Made by a program: the position numbers and the translations under genes. The notes beneath the pieces are model-generated. The model searched no databases and was not told the origin of the DNA. It worked only from the letters and a program-made list of their open reading frames with translations. A DNA stretch of 64,000 nucleotides from an uncultured Pelagibacteraceae bacterium (GTDB taxonomy: Bacteria > Pseudomonadota > Alphaproteobacteria > Pelagibacterales > Pelagibacteraceae). The stretch covers positions 124,001 through 188,000 of the forward strand of contig CACIRD010000002.1 of assembly GCA_902588965.1 (NCBI GenBank). Direction: 5' to 3'. Below, in pieces: positions 36,543 to 44,834 of this stretch; position 1 is the stretch's first letter, and every line of letters begins with the position of its first letter.

Positions 36543-38203
36543 TGAATATAAATTTAAGAGATCCAAAAAAGATAATGAAATTATCGAAACTAGGATGCTT
36601 TCATCAATCAAAACTATCTTTTTTAAGATCATTTTTAAAAGAATTTAAAGATTGGAAATATAATAGAGACCTATTCAATTTAGACATTGATGGTTATGGT
36701 GTAGCCGTATATTCATTTAGTAAAAATAAAAGAATTTATTCTTTAATATGTTTTGCAAACAAAATAGATGATGACGAAAGATCAGATAGAGTAATTGCAA
36801 CAAAATGGGATGCTGCATTTACTTTATATGATGGCATTCCTAGTAAAAAAGATTTAGATCGTTTAAGTAATAACGTACCTAAACAAGAAGTTGGCAGAAT
36901 GTCATATAAAGAACTGACACTCTCTAGAGCAAATAAATCAATGAGAATTTTTAATCATGTAGTTGAGTGTTTGGCCAATGGAAAACAACCTGATAAAGAA
37001 AAATTAGCTGAAGTTGGGTACTTGTATAGAACTACAGCAGTATATGGTTCAGGAAAATTTGGACTAGCTGATCGTTTTAGAGTTAAAAATAGAAACGAAA
37101 TTTTTGGACCGTTTAGATTAGAAATGATGTTGGTTTATTTAGTAAGACAATTTACTTTTGATCAAGTTAATCATATTGCAAAAAGTAGAAACCCAAGAGG
37201 TGCGAAAGAGCTAGATCATGATATATGTAGAAACTTAGGCATTGGAAACTCTACTGGTCTTGGAATGGCCCCCTTTATTGTTAACCATCCAACTTTGTTA
37301 AATAATTGGATCGAAGCCAGAGAGTCCGTTTTAAAAAAAATAAGAGAAATTAAAAATGTAGATAAAAAAAGTATTGATATTTTTAAAAAATGTTTAAAAA
37401 AATCTTTAAAAAATGTATTTTCGTGGTCCTCAAATAGTGAATTCCAAAAAACAAAAATTACAAATCTTATTAAAGACCTAAATAAATTTATAAAATTTTT
37501 TGAAGAAAGTTCAGTTTTTGATAAAGAATTTGCATTTAATGAAGTATATTTATGGGCAGAAAAAAATCTTAATGATGAGTGTATAGAGTATATTGTTTCA
37601 ATGATGATGGAGCCTTATGATGAAATAGTTGATCAATATATTTATAAAATGAGCTCAGATGAAGAAAGATATTTTAATATCCCAACGACTAGAACGATTG
37701 ATCATTTAAGAAAAATAATAGAGGAAAGATATTCTGATATGCTTAAAATTGATTTTTCAAAAAAGGAAAGCAATAAGAATTTTTGGTTTATCTCCAAAAA
37801 CAAAGAGGAGCCGAGGCTTGCAAATCGATATTTAGATAATGGTTCAGAACTAGAACAGCCACTTGCTATTGCCCGAGATATTAGCAAACTTTATAAAAGA
37901 ATATCAAATTTAAAAAATAGTCTTAAAATTGGAAGATTTTTAATAGAAAATAATGACTTAAGACACGTTGTAAGGAGAGCTTTTATAACTGAAAAATTTC
38001 CTTATGCAGAAATTCAAGATAATACAATCGGTTCAAACTTAATGGCGATTGACATGCTGAGATTAAAATTGTCTTATTTTGGTGCAGTAAAATTTGATCC
38101 ACGTTCAGATAAATGGCTAAGAATATGCATGTTTCAAGGTGCACCCCTACCTAACGATTTAAAATCATTTGATGAATATTGGGTTTATAATTCTTTAAAT
38201 TAA
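36542..38203 (+). CDS. Conserved protein of unknown function in an M19 dipeptidase/DUF3726 cluster
   Basis: A 553-residue soluble protein with no signal peptide or membrane segment. It starts at a GTG that overlaps the dipeptidase stop. I cannot name a family. The best conserved-looking stretches are VIATKWDAAFTLYDGIPSKK (about 83-102), GSGKFGLADRFRVKNR (about 169-184) and GIGNSTGLGMAPFIVNHP (about 233-250). The Gly-rich stretch at 233-250 and the SGKFG segment could bind a phosphate or nucleotide, but this is a guess. The gene is tightly coupled to the dipeptidase upstream and the DUF3726 gene downstream, so all are likely to work in one pathway. Confidence 0.7.
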   Translation: MNINLRDPKKIMKLSKLGCFHQSKLSFLRSFLKEFKDWKYNRDLFNLDIDGYGVAVYSFSKNKRIYSLICFANKIDDDERSDRVIATKWDAAFTLYDGIPSKKDLDRLSNNVPKQEVGRMSYKELTLSRANKSMRIFNHVVECLANGKQPDKEKLAEVGYLYRTTAVYGSGKFGLADRFRVKNRNEIFGPFRLEMMLVYLVRQFTFDQVNHIAKSRNPRGAKELDHDICRNLGIGNSTGLGMAPFIVNHPTLLNNWIEARESVLKKIREIKNVDKKSIDIFKKCLKKSLKNVFSWSSNSEFQKTKITNLIKDLNKFIKFFEESSVFDKEFAFNEVYLWAEKNLNDECIEYIVSMMMEPYDEIVDQYIYKMSSDEERYFNIPTTRTIDHLRKIIEERYSDMLKIDFSKKESNKNFWFISKNKEEPRLANRYLDNGSELEQPLAIARDISKLYKRISNLKNSLKIGRFLIENNDLRHVVRRAFITEKFPYAEIQDNTIGSNLMAIDMLRLKLSYFGAVKFDPRSDKWLRICMFQGAPLPNDLKSFDEYWVYNSLN

Positions 38204-38811
38204 TGAAAAGTTTTAGTGAAATAGATACTATTGCAAAAAGAGCAAGTAAGGCTGTTGGATTTAGTTGGGGTATAGCAGAAGAAGTAGGAAAAAATATAAA
38301 ATTGCTCGAAATGTTTGGATTACCTGGCCTAAAGTATTTAAATCATTATTTTTACTCTGGGCAACTAAATAAAAATCAAAGACTCACTTTAATTTCAACT
38401 AAAAATATTTCTAAAATACCTTATTGTCCAATTTTTTCTGGGATTAGTTTTTTTGATCAAATAAACGAATTAGAAAATTTAAAAAATATACAAATTGAAA
38501 ATATGTCATATCCATTATTATTTTTACCTTTTTTAAGTAGAGCATCAGAAGTTATTGGAAAAAAAATATCTTTTAAATTTGAAAGTAATAATTTTTTACT
38601 AAACTTTAATCAATCAATATATTCAAATTTTATAAATAAGGATATTTTAAAACTAGCAAATTTAATTGAAATTGAATTTATCGAAAATATTAATACATTT
38701 AATCAACAAGATTGGGATAATTTATATAAACTATCCACAAAAACTTTTGTGGACGAGTCAGATGAGTTAAAAAAAAGTGCTGCAGGAGCAGGATTAACAG
38801 ATAATGACTAA
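38203..38811 (+). CDS. DUF3726 family protein
   Basis: A 202-residue protein recognised as DUF3726 from the N-terminal pattern SEIDTIAKRASKAVGFSWGI and AEEVGKNIKLLEMFGLPGL (residues 4-42) and the conserved C-terminal end AAGAGLTDND. The family is soluble and uncharacterised. Its ATG overlaps the stop of the 553-residue gene, and its own stop is overlapped by the ATG of a small zinc-ribbon gene at 38804. The cluster order is conserved in my memory for other alphaproteobacteria, but I cannot verify that here. Confidence 0.75.
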   Translation: MKSFSEIDTIAKRASKAVGFSWGIAEEVGKNIKLLEMFGLPGLKYLNHYFYSGQLNKNQRLTLISTKNISKIPYCPIFSGISFFDQINELENLKNIQIENMSYPLLFLPFLSRASEVIGKKISFKFESNNFLLNFNQSIYSNFINKDILKLANLIEIEFIENINTFNQQDWDNLYKLSTKTFVDESDELKKSAAGAGLTDND

Positions 38812-38974
38812 ATTTTATAAAAAAAAATTTCTAAAAAAAGATCTAGAAAATGAACTAGATGGAATTTGTGAAGAATGTCAACAAATTGATGAAAGTGTAA
38901 ACCAAAACCTAATTTTAAATGGATTTAAATTGTGTAGTTCTTGTAGTGTTTCAAAAACACTTTTTCCTGTTTAA
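38804..38974 (+). CDS. Small zinc-ribbon-like protein (56 aa)
   Basis: A 56-residue frame that starts inside the end of the DUF3726 gene (TAATGACTAA overlap). It contains two CxxC pairs, CEECQQ (about 23-28) and CSSCS (about 46-50), spaced 22 residues apart, the layout of a treble-clef or zinc-ribbon domain. The N-terminus is strongly basic (TKFYKKKFLKKD). It ends in a convergent 4-bp overlap with the Yip1-like gene. The tight overlap and cysteine pattern support a real gene rather than noise. Function unknown; a metal or nucleic-acid binding or regulatory role is possible. Confidence 0.7.
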   Translation: MTKFYKKKFLKKDLENELDGICEECQQIDESVNQNLILNGFKLCSSCSVSKTLFPV

Positions 38975-39516
38975 GTAATTGTATTAATTGGAATGGCATC
39001 CATTCTTCCCATTACAAAAGAAACTGATAAAAAAGCTATTATTAAAAAAGATAAAAAAACAATCCCAAACGATTTAAAATTTGATTTTAAGCCAAGTATA
39101 TGTTTCGTTGATAATATTAGAGACGCAAATATCCAAAATTGAGTGAGAAAAATTACTGGAATAACTATTTCAGGAGTTACAGCAAAAAATCTTATTAACC
39201 CAGGAGCATGCGCATATCCAACGCCAATTAATATTTTTTTAAATGGTACTTTTGTTTCTTTATCTGGAAATAATTTAACTCCTATTACATATATAAATAT
39301 AGACCACACTAACCACGTGAAAATCGCTGTTAAACCGGATATGCCGATAGATGTTTTTACTATTGAGTTTGCTGCTACAGCTCCTGCTACACCATCTAAT
39401 ATCATTATTAATCCAGAAAAATAAATGGACGCCTCACCAAAATTTTTGTTATCTGTATATAATGATTTATCTAGCTTTAAAGACCTAAAAATTATATCTA
39501 AAAAAACACCAAACAT
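38971..39516 (-). CDS. Yip1-domain-like membrane protein
   Basis: A 181-residue membrane protein with five hydrophobic helices after a short amphipathic N-terminus (FGVFLDIIFRSLKLDKSLYT). The pattern FKKILIGVGYAHAPGLIRFF (about 88-107) is typical of bacterial Yip1-family proteins. Molecular function is unknown. It converges on the zinc-ribbon gene and follows the DmdA-like gene on the same strand, with a stem-loop between. Confidence 0.7.
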   Translation of the reverse strand: MFGVFLDIIFRSLKLDKSLYTDNKNFGEASIYFSGLIMILDGVAGAVAANSIVKTSIGISGLTAIFTWLVWSIFIYVIGVKLFPDKETKVPFKKILIGVGYAHAPGLIRFFAVTPEIVIPVIFLTQFWIFASLILSTKHILGLKSNFKSFGIVFLSFLIIAFLSVSFVMGRMDAIPINTIT

Positions 39517-39523
39517 ATGATTT

Positions 39524-39553
39524 TTTTGGAGGAGAATTATATCCCCTCCAAAA
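39524..39553. terminator. Stem-loop at the 3' end of the DmdA-like operon
   Basis: TTTTGGAGG (39524-39532) and CCTCCAAAA (39545-39553) form a perfect 9-bp stem with a 12-nt loop. It lies 5 bp past the stop of the DmdA-like gene (minus strand) and just before the Yip1-like start. The A/T flanks make it look like a bidirectional AT-flanked hairpin, but the U tract after it on the minus strand is lacking, so termination is uncertain. Confidence 0.45.
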
Positions 39554-39557
39554 TTAT

Positions 39558-40916
39558 TTATCCTTTTACTTCTTCTCTAGTATTTGCGTTGTAAGATTCT
39601 TTAAATGGTATATCAACTATAACTGCATCAACTGGTTTACCGGGTGCATCAGAGTACTTACTTGGCAAATGAACTTTATATTTAGTACCAACTTTTCCTT
39701 TTGGAAAACCATTTGCATTTAGCGTGCCATCAAAAGGCACATATCCCATTGCAATGTTAATTTTTTTTTCAGGGTGGTACCATGGCGAAGTTATAAACCC
39801 AACAGGTTCTCCACCGCCTTCTTCTGAAATTAACCAAAAGTCAGGTGCATATTCTTCAATAGGTTTACCACCTAGTTCCATGCCTACTAATTGAAGATTA
39901 TAGGGTTTTTTTCCAGCTTTAATTTCTGCTTTCATTTGTTCCAGAGCCTTTTTACCTATATAATCAGTTTTTTTATTCCATTCTCCTTTGCCAGATAAAG
40001 AAACCTGATAACCCAAATTACATTGAAAAGGATTGTGTTGATTATCCATATCTTGGCCCCAAGAAAGAATACCAGCTTGTATTCTTCTATGATGAGCTGG
40101 AGCAATCACCATAAGCTTATGTTTTTTCCCCGCCTCAAGAACTGCATTCCACATATCTTCAGCATATAAAGTAGATTGTCTTAAATAAATTTCATAACCC
40201 GCTTCTCCAGAGAATCCAGATTGAGAAATTACACAACTTCTTCCACCAATTTTTGCTTCTGCTAAACCGTAGAAAGGCATATTATCAAAGTCTACATGGT
40301 CACCACAAAGATCATTCATCAATGCTTTTGATTTAGGCCCTTGTATTTGAACAGGCGAAACATCAATTTCATCTACTTCAACATTAAATCTATTATCACA
40401 ATTTACTCCTTGCAAATAAAGTCCAATATCACTATCCGACAAACTAAACCAAAATTCGTCCTTAGAAATTCTTAAAAGTATTGGATCATTAAGCACACCA
40501 CCATATGAATTACATAAAATTACATATCTTGCTCTCATGGGCGAAATTTTTGTTGCATCTCGTGTAATGACATAATCAACAAATTTCTCGGCATCTGGAC
40601 CTTTTACTCTTATTTGTCTCTCTACAGCAACGTTCCACATGGTTACATGATTTACTATTGCATCATATTCCACCATTGCTCCACCATCTTCAGGTTTTAC
40701 ATATCCTCTTGGATGATAAATTCTATTGTAAACTGTTGCTCTCCAACAACCAGCTTTCATAGATAAATGCCAGTAAGGAGATTTCCTCACTCTAGTTGAG
40801 ATTAGCATTTCCACTTTTGTTGGTCCACTTTGTCTTAAATTATAAGGAACGTTTCTATCAGACTGATTTACCGATGTTACGTGTCTTATTTTATCATAAT
40901 CAAACTCATTAGACAT
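39558..40916 (-). CDS. GcvT-family THF-dependent methyltransferase, DmdA-like
   Basis: A 452-residue protein with the GcvT/DmdA fold. Motifs that align with DMSP demethylase are TVYNRIYHPRGY, WNVAVERQIRVKGPDAEKF, GGVLNDPILLRISKDEFWFS, SDSDIGLYLQGV, VSPVQIQGPKSKALM and SGFSGEAGYEIYLR. It has about 80 extra residues compared with the 369-residue SAR11 DmdA, mostly at the N- and C-termini, so it is a paralogous group rather than DmdA itself. The neighbouring MetF-like reductase would oxidise the 5-methyl-THF product. The operon's betaine-type binding protein suggests a methylated onium or amine substrate. The exact substrate is unknown. Confidence 0.75.
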   Translation of the reverse strand: MSNEFDYDKIRHVTSVNQSDRNVPYNLRQSGPTKVEMLISTRVRKSPYWHLSMKAGCWRATVYNRIYHPRGYVKPEDGGAMVEYDAIVNHVTMWNVAVERQIRVKGPDAEKFVDYVITRDATKISPMRARYVILCNSYGGVLNDPILLRISKDEFWFSLSDSDIGLYLQGVNCDNRFNVEVDEIDVSPVQIQGPKSKALMNDLCGDHVDFDNMPFYGLAEAKIGGRSCVISQSGFSGEAGYEIYLRQSTLYAEDMWNAVLEAGKKHKLMVIAPAHHRRIQAGILSWGQDMDNQHNPFQCNLGYQVSLSGKGEWNKKTDYIGKKALEQMKAEIKAGKKPYNLQLVGMELGGKPIEEYAPDFWLISEEGGGEPVGFITSPWYHPEKKINIAMGYVPFDGTLNANGFPKGKVGTKYKVHLPSKYSDAPGKPVDAVIVDIPFKESYNANTREEVKG

Positions 40917-41637
40917 ATTTGTTCTCCATCAACCACTTGTTTGTTTCCTTCAAGCCGCCGAATGTATAAATGTGGAAAAAATCTGTATGCGATTTAATTT
41001 TCCCAATTAAATCATTTGGGTCTTTAGGTTTCATCAAATCTAATGCCTTACTAAAGTTAGATTTTAGAAAATTAATGGAATTTTTTGCACCAACAATATT
41101 AGCAAATTTTATTAAACTAGTTATTTTTAGTGGTCCAGTAATCCCAACATGAACTGGTATTGATTGTTTTGAAATAAAGTCAATTATAGGCTGAGGATCA
41201 AGTAACCATTGAGTTACTATATAATCAGCGTAAGGCTTTTTATCTTCCATTGCTTTTTCCAATTTTGAATCGGATATATCAGGACTCCCCTCGGGATGTC
41301 CAGCAATTCCTATCTTCATCTGCTCAAAATAACCTGTCTCTAAAAGCTGTATAGAGCTGTCAAAAATTCCTACTGGTTCTCTGCTACCCCCTATAACTAG
41401 GGCTTGTTTTACACCTCCATCCTTACATCTTAATATATATTCTTTAAGTTGAGCCTCATTTTCAATAGATCTAGCTGGAAAATGTGGAATTGGATTAAAT
41501 CCTCTCGACACCAGATTAACAGCTTGATCAGCAGTTTCTTTAAAGTCTCCTCCTGGAAGCATAGTGATATAGACGTCTTTTAAGCTAGGCAATGTTTCCA
41601 AATCCGTTTTAGGGCTGATTTCTAAAGAAAATTTCAT
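40909..41637 (-). CDS. Methylenetetrahydrofolate reductase-like protein
   Basis: A 242-residue protein of the MetF fold. FSLEISPKTDLE near the N-terminus carries the Glu (residue 6) equivalent to the family's acid residue, and ALVIGGSREPVG, IGIAGHPEGSPD and YIVTQWLLDPQPIIDFI are family segments. It is shorter than typical MetF (about 290). In this operon it probably runs in the oxidative direction, turning 5-methyl-THF made by the DmdA-like enzyme into 5,10-methylene-THF, as proposed for DMSP demethylation in SAR11. It overlaps the DmdA-like gene by 8 bp. Confidence 0.85.
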   Translation of the reverse strand: MKFSLEISPKTDLETLPSLKDVYITMLPGGDFKETADQAVNLVSRGFNPIPHFPARSIENEAQLKEYILRCKDGGVKQALVIGGSREPVGIFDSSIQLLETGYFEQMKIGIAGHPEGSPDISDSKLEKAMEDKKPYADYIVTQWLLDPQPIIDFISKQSIPVHVGITGPLKITSLIKFANIVGAKNSINFLKSNFSKALDLMKPKDPNDLIGKIKSHTDFFHIYTFGGLKETNKWLMENKYV

Positions 41638-41666
41638 CTTTTAGATATTTATTTATTTTACAAAAA

Positions 41667-41700
41667 CTGTCTATAAAAATCGGTGAGTTAATTTAGACAG
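41667..41700 (-). terminator. Intercistronic hairpin with T tract between permease and MetF-like gene
   Basis: On the minus strand CTGTCTA (41700-41694), a 20-nt loop and TAGACAG (41673-41667) are followed by TTTTTG. It sits 2 bp after the permease stop and 30 bp before the MetF-like start. The short stem and long loop suggest partial termination or attenuation within the operon rather than a strong stop. Confidence 0.45.
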
Positions 41701-41701
41701 G

Positions 41702-42586
41702 CTATTTTTTTTGTCCCCTGTGCTTCTGGATTCTTTGACCATATTGTTGAGTAACTCGATCAAAAATAATTGCTAAAGCTACAATGGCAAGACCATTCAT
41801 CATTCCTAATGCTAAATATTGATTAGAAATAGCTTGGAGAATCGGAACCCCAAGTCCTTTTACACCTATCATTGACGCAATAACTACCATTGCCAAAGCC
41901 ATCATTATGGTTTGATTTACTCCAGCAAAAATCGTAGGTAAAGATAAAGGAATTTGAACAGATTTAAGTTTTTGCATTGGCGTAGCTCCAAATGCTTCAC
42001 TAGCCTCAAGTGCTTCTTTATCAACTTCTCTAATACCAAGGTTTGTAAGTCGCACTATAGGTGGAAGTGCATAAATACAAACTGCAAGTAAGCCAGGTAC
42101 TTTACCAATCCCTAAAAGCATAATTATAGGTATTAAATAAACAAAACTCGGGATTGTTTGCATCATATCTAACACTGGTAATATCGCTCTTTCTGTTCTA
42201 TTAGATTTTGACATTAGTACTCCAATTGGAATACCAACAGTAATACATACCAATGTTGAAACAGATATTATTGCAACAGTAGCCATGCAATTTTTCCACA
42301 TACCAAAATAACCAATTACCATAAAACAAATTACAGTTCCGATCACTAATTTGGTACTTCTAGACCCAATCCAAGCTAATAAAGCAAAAACTCCTATTAC
42401 TATCGGCCATGGACTGCTAACCAACATTTTTTCTAACCAGATTAAAAAATAAAGTAACGGATCAAAAAAACTTTCAATTCCGTCTCCGTATGCTCTTGAA
42501 AATTCTTTAAAACTTAAATCGATTCCTTTTTTAAGCTCTCTCAATGCTGTCCTGTCCATTACAGGAATGTTATTTAGAAAATCCAT
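41702..42586 (-). CDS. Betaine-type ABC transporter permease
   Basis: A 294-residue ProW/OpuAB-type permease with one BPD_transp_1 domain and about six helices. The ATPase-contact segment is EVDKEALEASEAFGATPMQK (about 186-205), followed by LKSVQIPLSLPTIFAGVNQT. It follows the gene for a betaine-type binding protein on the same strand, separated by a strong intercistronic hairpin. There is no ATPase gene in this operon; the one at 18.9 kb is a candidate partner. Confidence 0.92.
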   Translation of the reverse strand: MDFLNNIPVMDRTALRELKKGIDLSFKEFSRAYGDGIESFFDPLLYFLIWLEKMLVSSPWPIVIGVFALLAWIGSRSTKLVIGTVICFMVIGYFGMWKNCMATVAIISVSTLVCITVGIPIGVLMSKSNRTERAILPVLDMMQTIPSFVYLIPIIMLLGIGKVPGLLAVCIYALPPIVRLTNLGIREVDKEALEASEAFGATPMQKLKSVQIPLSLPTIFAGVNQTIMMALAMVVIASMIGVKGLGVPILQAISNQYLALGMMNGLAIVALAIIFDRVTQQYGQRIQKHRGQKK

Positions 42587-42602
42587 ATTTATGTCTTAAT
42601 AG

Positions 42603-42632
42603 TATCGAACCCGTTTTTCAACGGGTTCGATA
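42603..42632 (-). promoter_or_regulatory. Intercistronic 13-bp hairpin with GAAA tetraloop between binding protein and permease genes
   Basis: TATCGAACCCGTT and AACGGGTTCGATA pair perfectly over 13 bp. On the minus (transcribed) strand the loop is GAAA, a stable GNRA tetraloop. It lies 7 bp past the binding-protein stop and 16 bp before the permease start. No T run follows on the minus strand, so it is more likely an mRNA 3' stabiliser that raises binding-protein levels relative to the permease, a common arrangement in ABC operons. Confidence 0.75.
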
Positions 42633-42639
42633 AAGTTTT

Positions 42640-43650
42640 TTATAATGATTTTTTGATTTTTTTAGCAGCGGAACCTGATACCCATTTTTTCCAGACACTT
42701 TCTTGAGTTTTTAGAAACTCAATTGCAGCATCAGCACCTTCTGCTTGGTTTTCACCCATCCAAACCAACATACCATTCATTACCGGACCAGGATAAACTC
42801 TCTTCTTAAGATAGTTCATACCATCTTTTCCAGCAGTGTTTTTGAAATTGTCAGTAGCCACTGTGAAAACTTCAGATTTAACCCATGAAGATTTCTTAGG
42901 GTTAGCACATTCTTGTTCTGGTTTTGATAAACAATTATCCCAGTTATCTTTTCCAGCAAATTCACCCATATCTACAGCTTGCATGTCATATTTTCCAATT
43001 AAAGCTGTTGGAGACCAATAGTAACCAAACCAGTTTTCTCCTCTTTCTGCAGCTTTAGCTATAGATCCATCTAATCCGGCAGCTGAACCAGTTTCAACAA
43101 TTTTCCAACCTTTTTTTTCCATTTCCCAAGCTCTAAAATGGTTTCTGTTACTTAGTTCACAGTTCCAACCTGGAGGACAAATATGAAACCCACCTTTTGA
43201 TGGATCCTCTGGGTGCGGAAATAGATCAGGTCTTTTTAAAATTGCATCAGCTGTTGTAAGTTCTGGATGTTTTTTTAATGTGTGAGGTAATACCCACCAT
43301 CCTTCACCCAAACCAGTGATAGGAGCTTTGTTAATTGAATGAAGCTTACCTTCTGCAACAGCTGCCTCTAATTCTACTATAGCAGCATTTGCCCAAAATT
43401 CAGGAGCTACATCTGGCTCACCTTTTTCTTGCATAGATGTAAATGTTGGCATAGTTGCACCAGGCACCAATTCAACTTCACAACCATATCCTTTTTCAAG
43501 TATAATTTTATCAACCTCAGCCATGAAATTAGCAGAAGCCCAGTTCATGTTAGCAATTGATATCTTTCCGCAACCAGCATTCGCAATTCCACTAAAAGAA
43601 GTGAAACCTAAAATTACAAGAGCAGAAAGCAATATTTTTTTGATTTTCAT
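42640..43650 (-). CDS. Glycine betaine/proline betaine-type ABC transporter substrate-binding protein
   Basis: OpuAC/ProX-type periplasmic binding protein. The chosen start is the ATG at 43650, preceded by AAAGGGAAA, which gives a clean Sec signal peptide (KIKKILLSALVILGF ... GIANAG, about 25 residues) and 336 residues in all. An upstream in-frame ATG at 43692 would add 14 residues before the signal. Aromatic residues in NMNWASANF, APEFWANA and WFGYYWSPTALIGKY could form the Trp cage that binds quaternary ammonium or sulfonium groups. Substrate could be glycine betaine, DMSP or a relative. First gene of the minus-strand transport/demethylation operon. Confidence 0.92.
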   Translation of the reverse strand: MKIKKILLSALVILGFTSFSGIANAGCGKISIANMNWASANFMAEVDKIILEKGYGCEVELVPGATMPTFTSMQEKGEPDVAPEFWANAAIVELEAAVAEGKLHSINKAPITGLGEGWWVLPHTLKKHPELTTADAILKRPDLFPHPEDPSKGGFHICPPGWNCELSNRNHFRAWEMEKKGWKIVETGSAAGLDGSIAKAAERGENWFGYYWSPTALIGKYDMQAVDMGEFAGKDNWDNCLSKPEQECANPKKSSWVKSEVFTVATDNFKNTAGKDGMNYLKKRVYPGPVMNGMLVWMGENQAEGADAAIEFLKTQESVWKKWVSGSAAKKIKKSL

Positions 43651-43713
43651 TGTTTTTCCCTTTGTTAAATTTAACAACCAATGAGAACACATTGAGGGAC
43701 AAAAAGCAAACTA

Positions 43714-43736
43714 GTATCAACTTTGAGTTGTATCAA
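43714..43736. promoter_or_regulatory. Direct repeat GTATCAA x2 around a short hairpin in the divergent bhmT/binding-protein promoter
   Basis: GTATCAA occurs at 43714-43720 and again at 43730-43736, 16 bp apart, with CAACT-TTG-AGTTG (43718-43730) between and overlapping. This sits in the intergenic region between the divergent starts at 43650 and 43793. A repeated site here could serve as a shared operator for both operons. No SAM riboswitch consensus was recognised. Confidence 0.35.
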
Positions 43737-43792
43737 AATTGTCTTTTAGCAGAATAAAATTGGATGTAACATTATTTTAATCAAAGGGTGGT

Positions 43793-44833
43793 ATGAAAAA
43801 AGATTTACTCACTAGATTAAATGAAGGCCCAATAATTTGTGCTGAAGGGTATTTATTTGCAATGGAAAGAAGAGGATATTTATCTGCAGGCCCATTTGTA
43901 CCTGAGGTAGTGCTAGAGCATCCTGATGTTGTAACCCAGTTACATAGAGAATTTATAAGAGCTGGTTCTGATATTGTTCAAGCTTTCACTTATTATGGAC
44001 ATAGAGAAAAATTAAGAATTATCGGTAAAGAACATTTGCTTGAACAAATGCAAAAAAATGCACTTAAAATAGCAAAAGATGCAGCAAATGAATTTAAAGA
44101 TTTGGATTTAATGGTTTGTGGAGATGTTGCAAATACAAATATTTTTGATCCAAAGGATAAAAACTCATTTAAAGAATGTCAAAAGATGTATGAGGAACAA
44201 GTAAAATGGGCTAAAGAAGCAGGTGTTGATTTTATTGTTGCGGAAACAATAAATTGGGTAGATGAAATGAAAATAGCATTAAAAGCAATTAAGGATGAAG
44301 GTTTGATAGCTGTAGCCAATTATGCAATACCTAGGGGAGATTTAACAAGAGACGGTTACACAGCAGAAGATGCTTGTAAAATAGTAGAAGATCTTGGTGC
44401 AGATGTTGTTGGTTTAAATTGTTATAGAGGTCCTAAAATGACAATGAAACTTTTAAAAGAAGTTAGAAAAAAAGTTTCATGCCATGTCGCAGGTTTACCT
44501 GTTCCATATAGAACAACAGAGGAAGAGCCTGGATTTTTAAATCAAACTGATCACGGATGTGATTGTATCCCAGGGGGAAATGCATTCCCCGTAGCTTTAG
44601 ATAATTTATTTTGTAATAGATTTGAAATGGCTGAATTTGCAAAAGAGTGCGTTCAACAAAATATAAATTTTATTGGAATATGTTGTGGAGCAGAAGCCCA
44701 CCATGTGAGAGAAATGGCATTAGCAATTGGTAAAAAACCAATCTCAAGTAAGTACTCACCAGACATGACAAAACACTTTCATCATGGTACAGACAAGACA
44801 TTGAAGAAAGTAAACAAAGAAATAAAATATTAA
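43793..44833 (+). CDS. bhmT: Homocysteine S-methyltransferase family protein, betaine-homocysteine methyltransferase-like
   Basis: A 346-residue pterin-independent, zinc-dependent methyltransferase. Zinc ligands are the Cys in VVGLNCYRGP (about 210) and the CysCys pair in GICCGAEAHHVREMA (about 298-299). The start segment EGPIICAEGYLFAMERRGYL is typical of SAR11 BHMT-like proteins. It would move a methyl group from glycine betaine to homocysteine, giving dimethylglycine and methionine. The next gene, a dimethylglycine/sarcosine dehydrogenase-like enzyme, uses that product. A purine-rich AAAGGG precedes the ATG. Head of a long plus-strand operon. Other methyl donors (DMSP, S-methylmethionine) cannot be excluded. 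Confidence 0.88.
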   Translation: MKKDLLTRLNEGPIICAEGYLFAMERRGYLSAGPFVPEVVLEHPDVVTQLHREFIRAGSDIVQAFTYYGHREKLRIIGKEHLLEQMQKNALKIAKDAANEFKDLDLMVCGDVANTNIFDPKDKNSFKECQKMYEEQVKWAKEAGVDFIVAETINWVDEMKIALKAIKDEGLIAVANYAIPRGDLTRDGYTAEDACKIVEDLGADVVGLNCYRGPKMTMKLLKEVRKKVSCHVAGLPVPYRTTEEEPGFLNQTDHGCDCIPGGNAFPVALDNLFCNRFEMAEFAKECVQQNINFIGICCGAEAHHVREMALAIGKKPISSKYSPDMTKHFHHGTDKTLKKVNKEIKY

Positions 44834-44834
44834 A

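Noticed and set aside
39558..40916. Naming this gene dmdA outright
   Set aside because: It shares the fold and many motifs, but it is about 80 residues longer and differs from SAR11 DmdA across the N- and C-terminal regions. Substrate needs an assay or a tree.
43693..43792. SAM-V type riboswitch ahead of the bhmT-like gene, as known for some SAR11 genes
   Set aside because: I could not match the conserved core of SAM-II/SAM-V in this 100-bp stretch. A short hairpin and direct repeat are present, but they do not form the expected pseudoknot pattern by eye. A covariance search (Rfam SAM_V) would decide.
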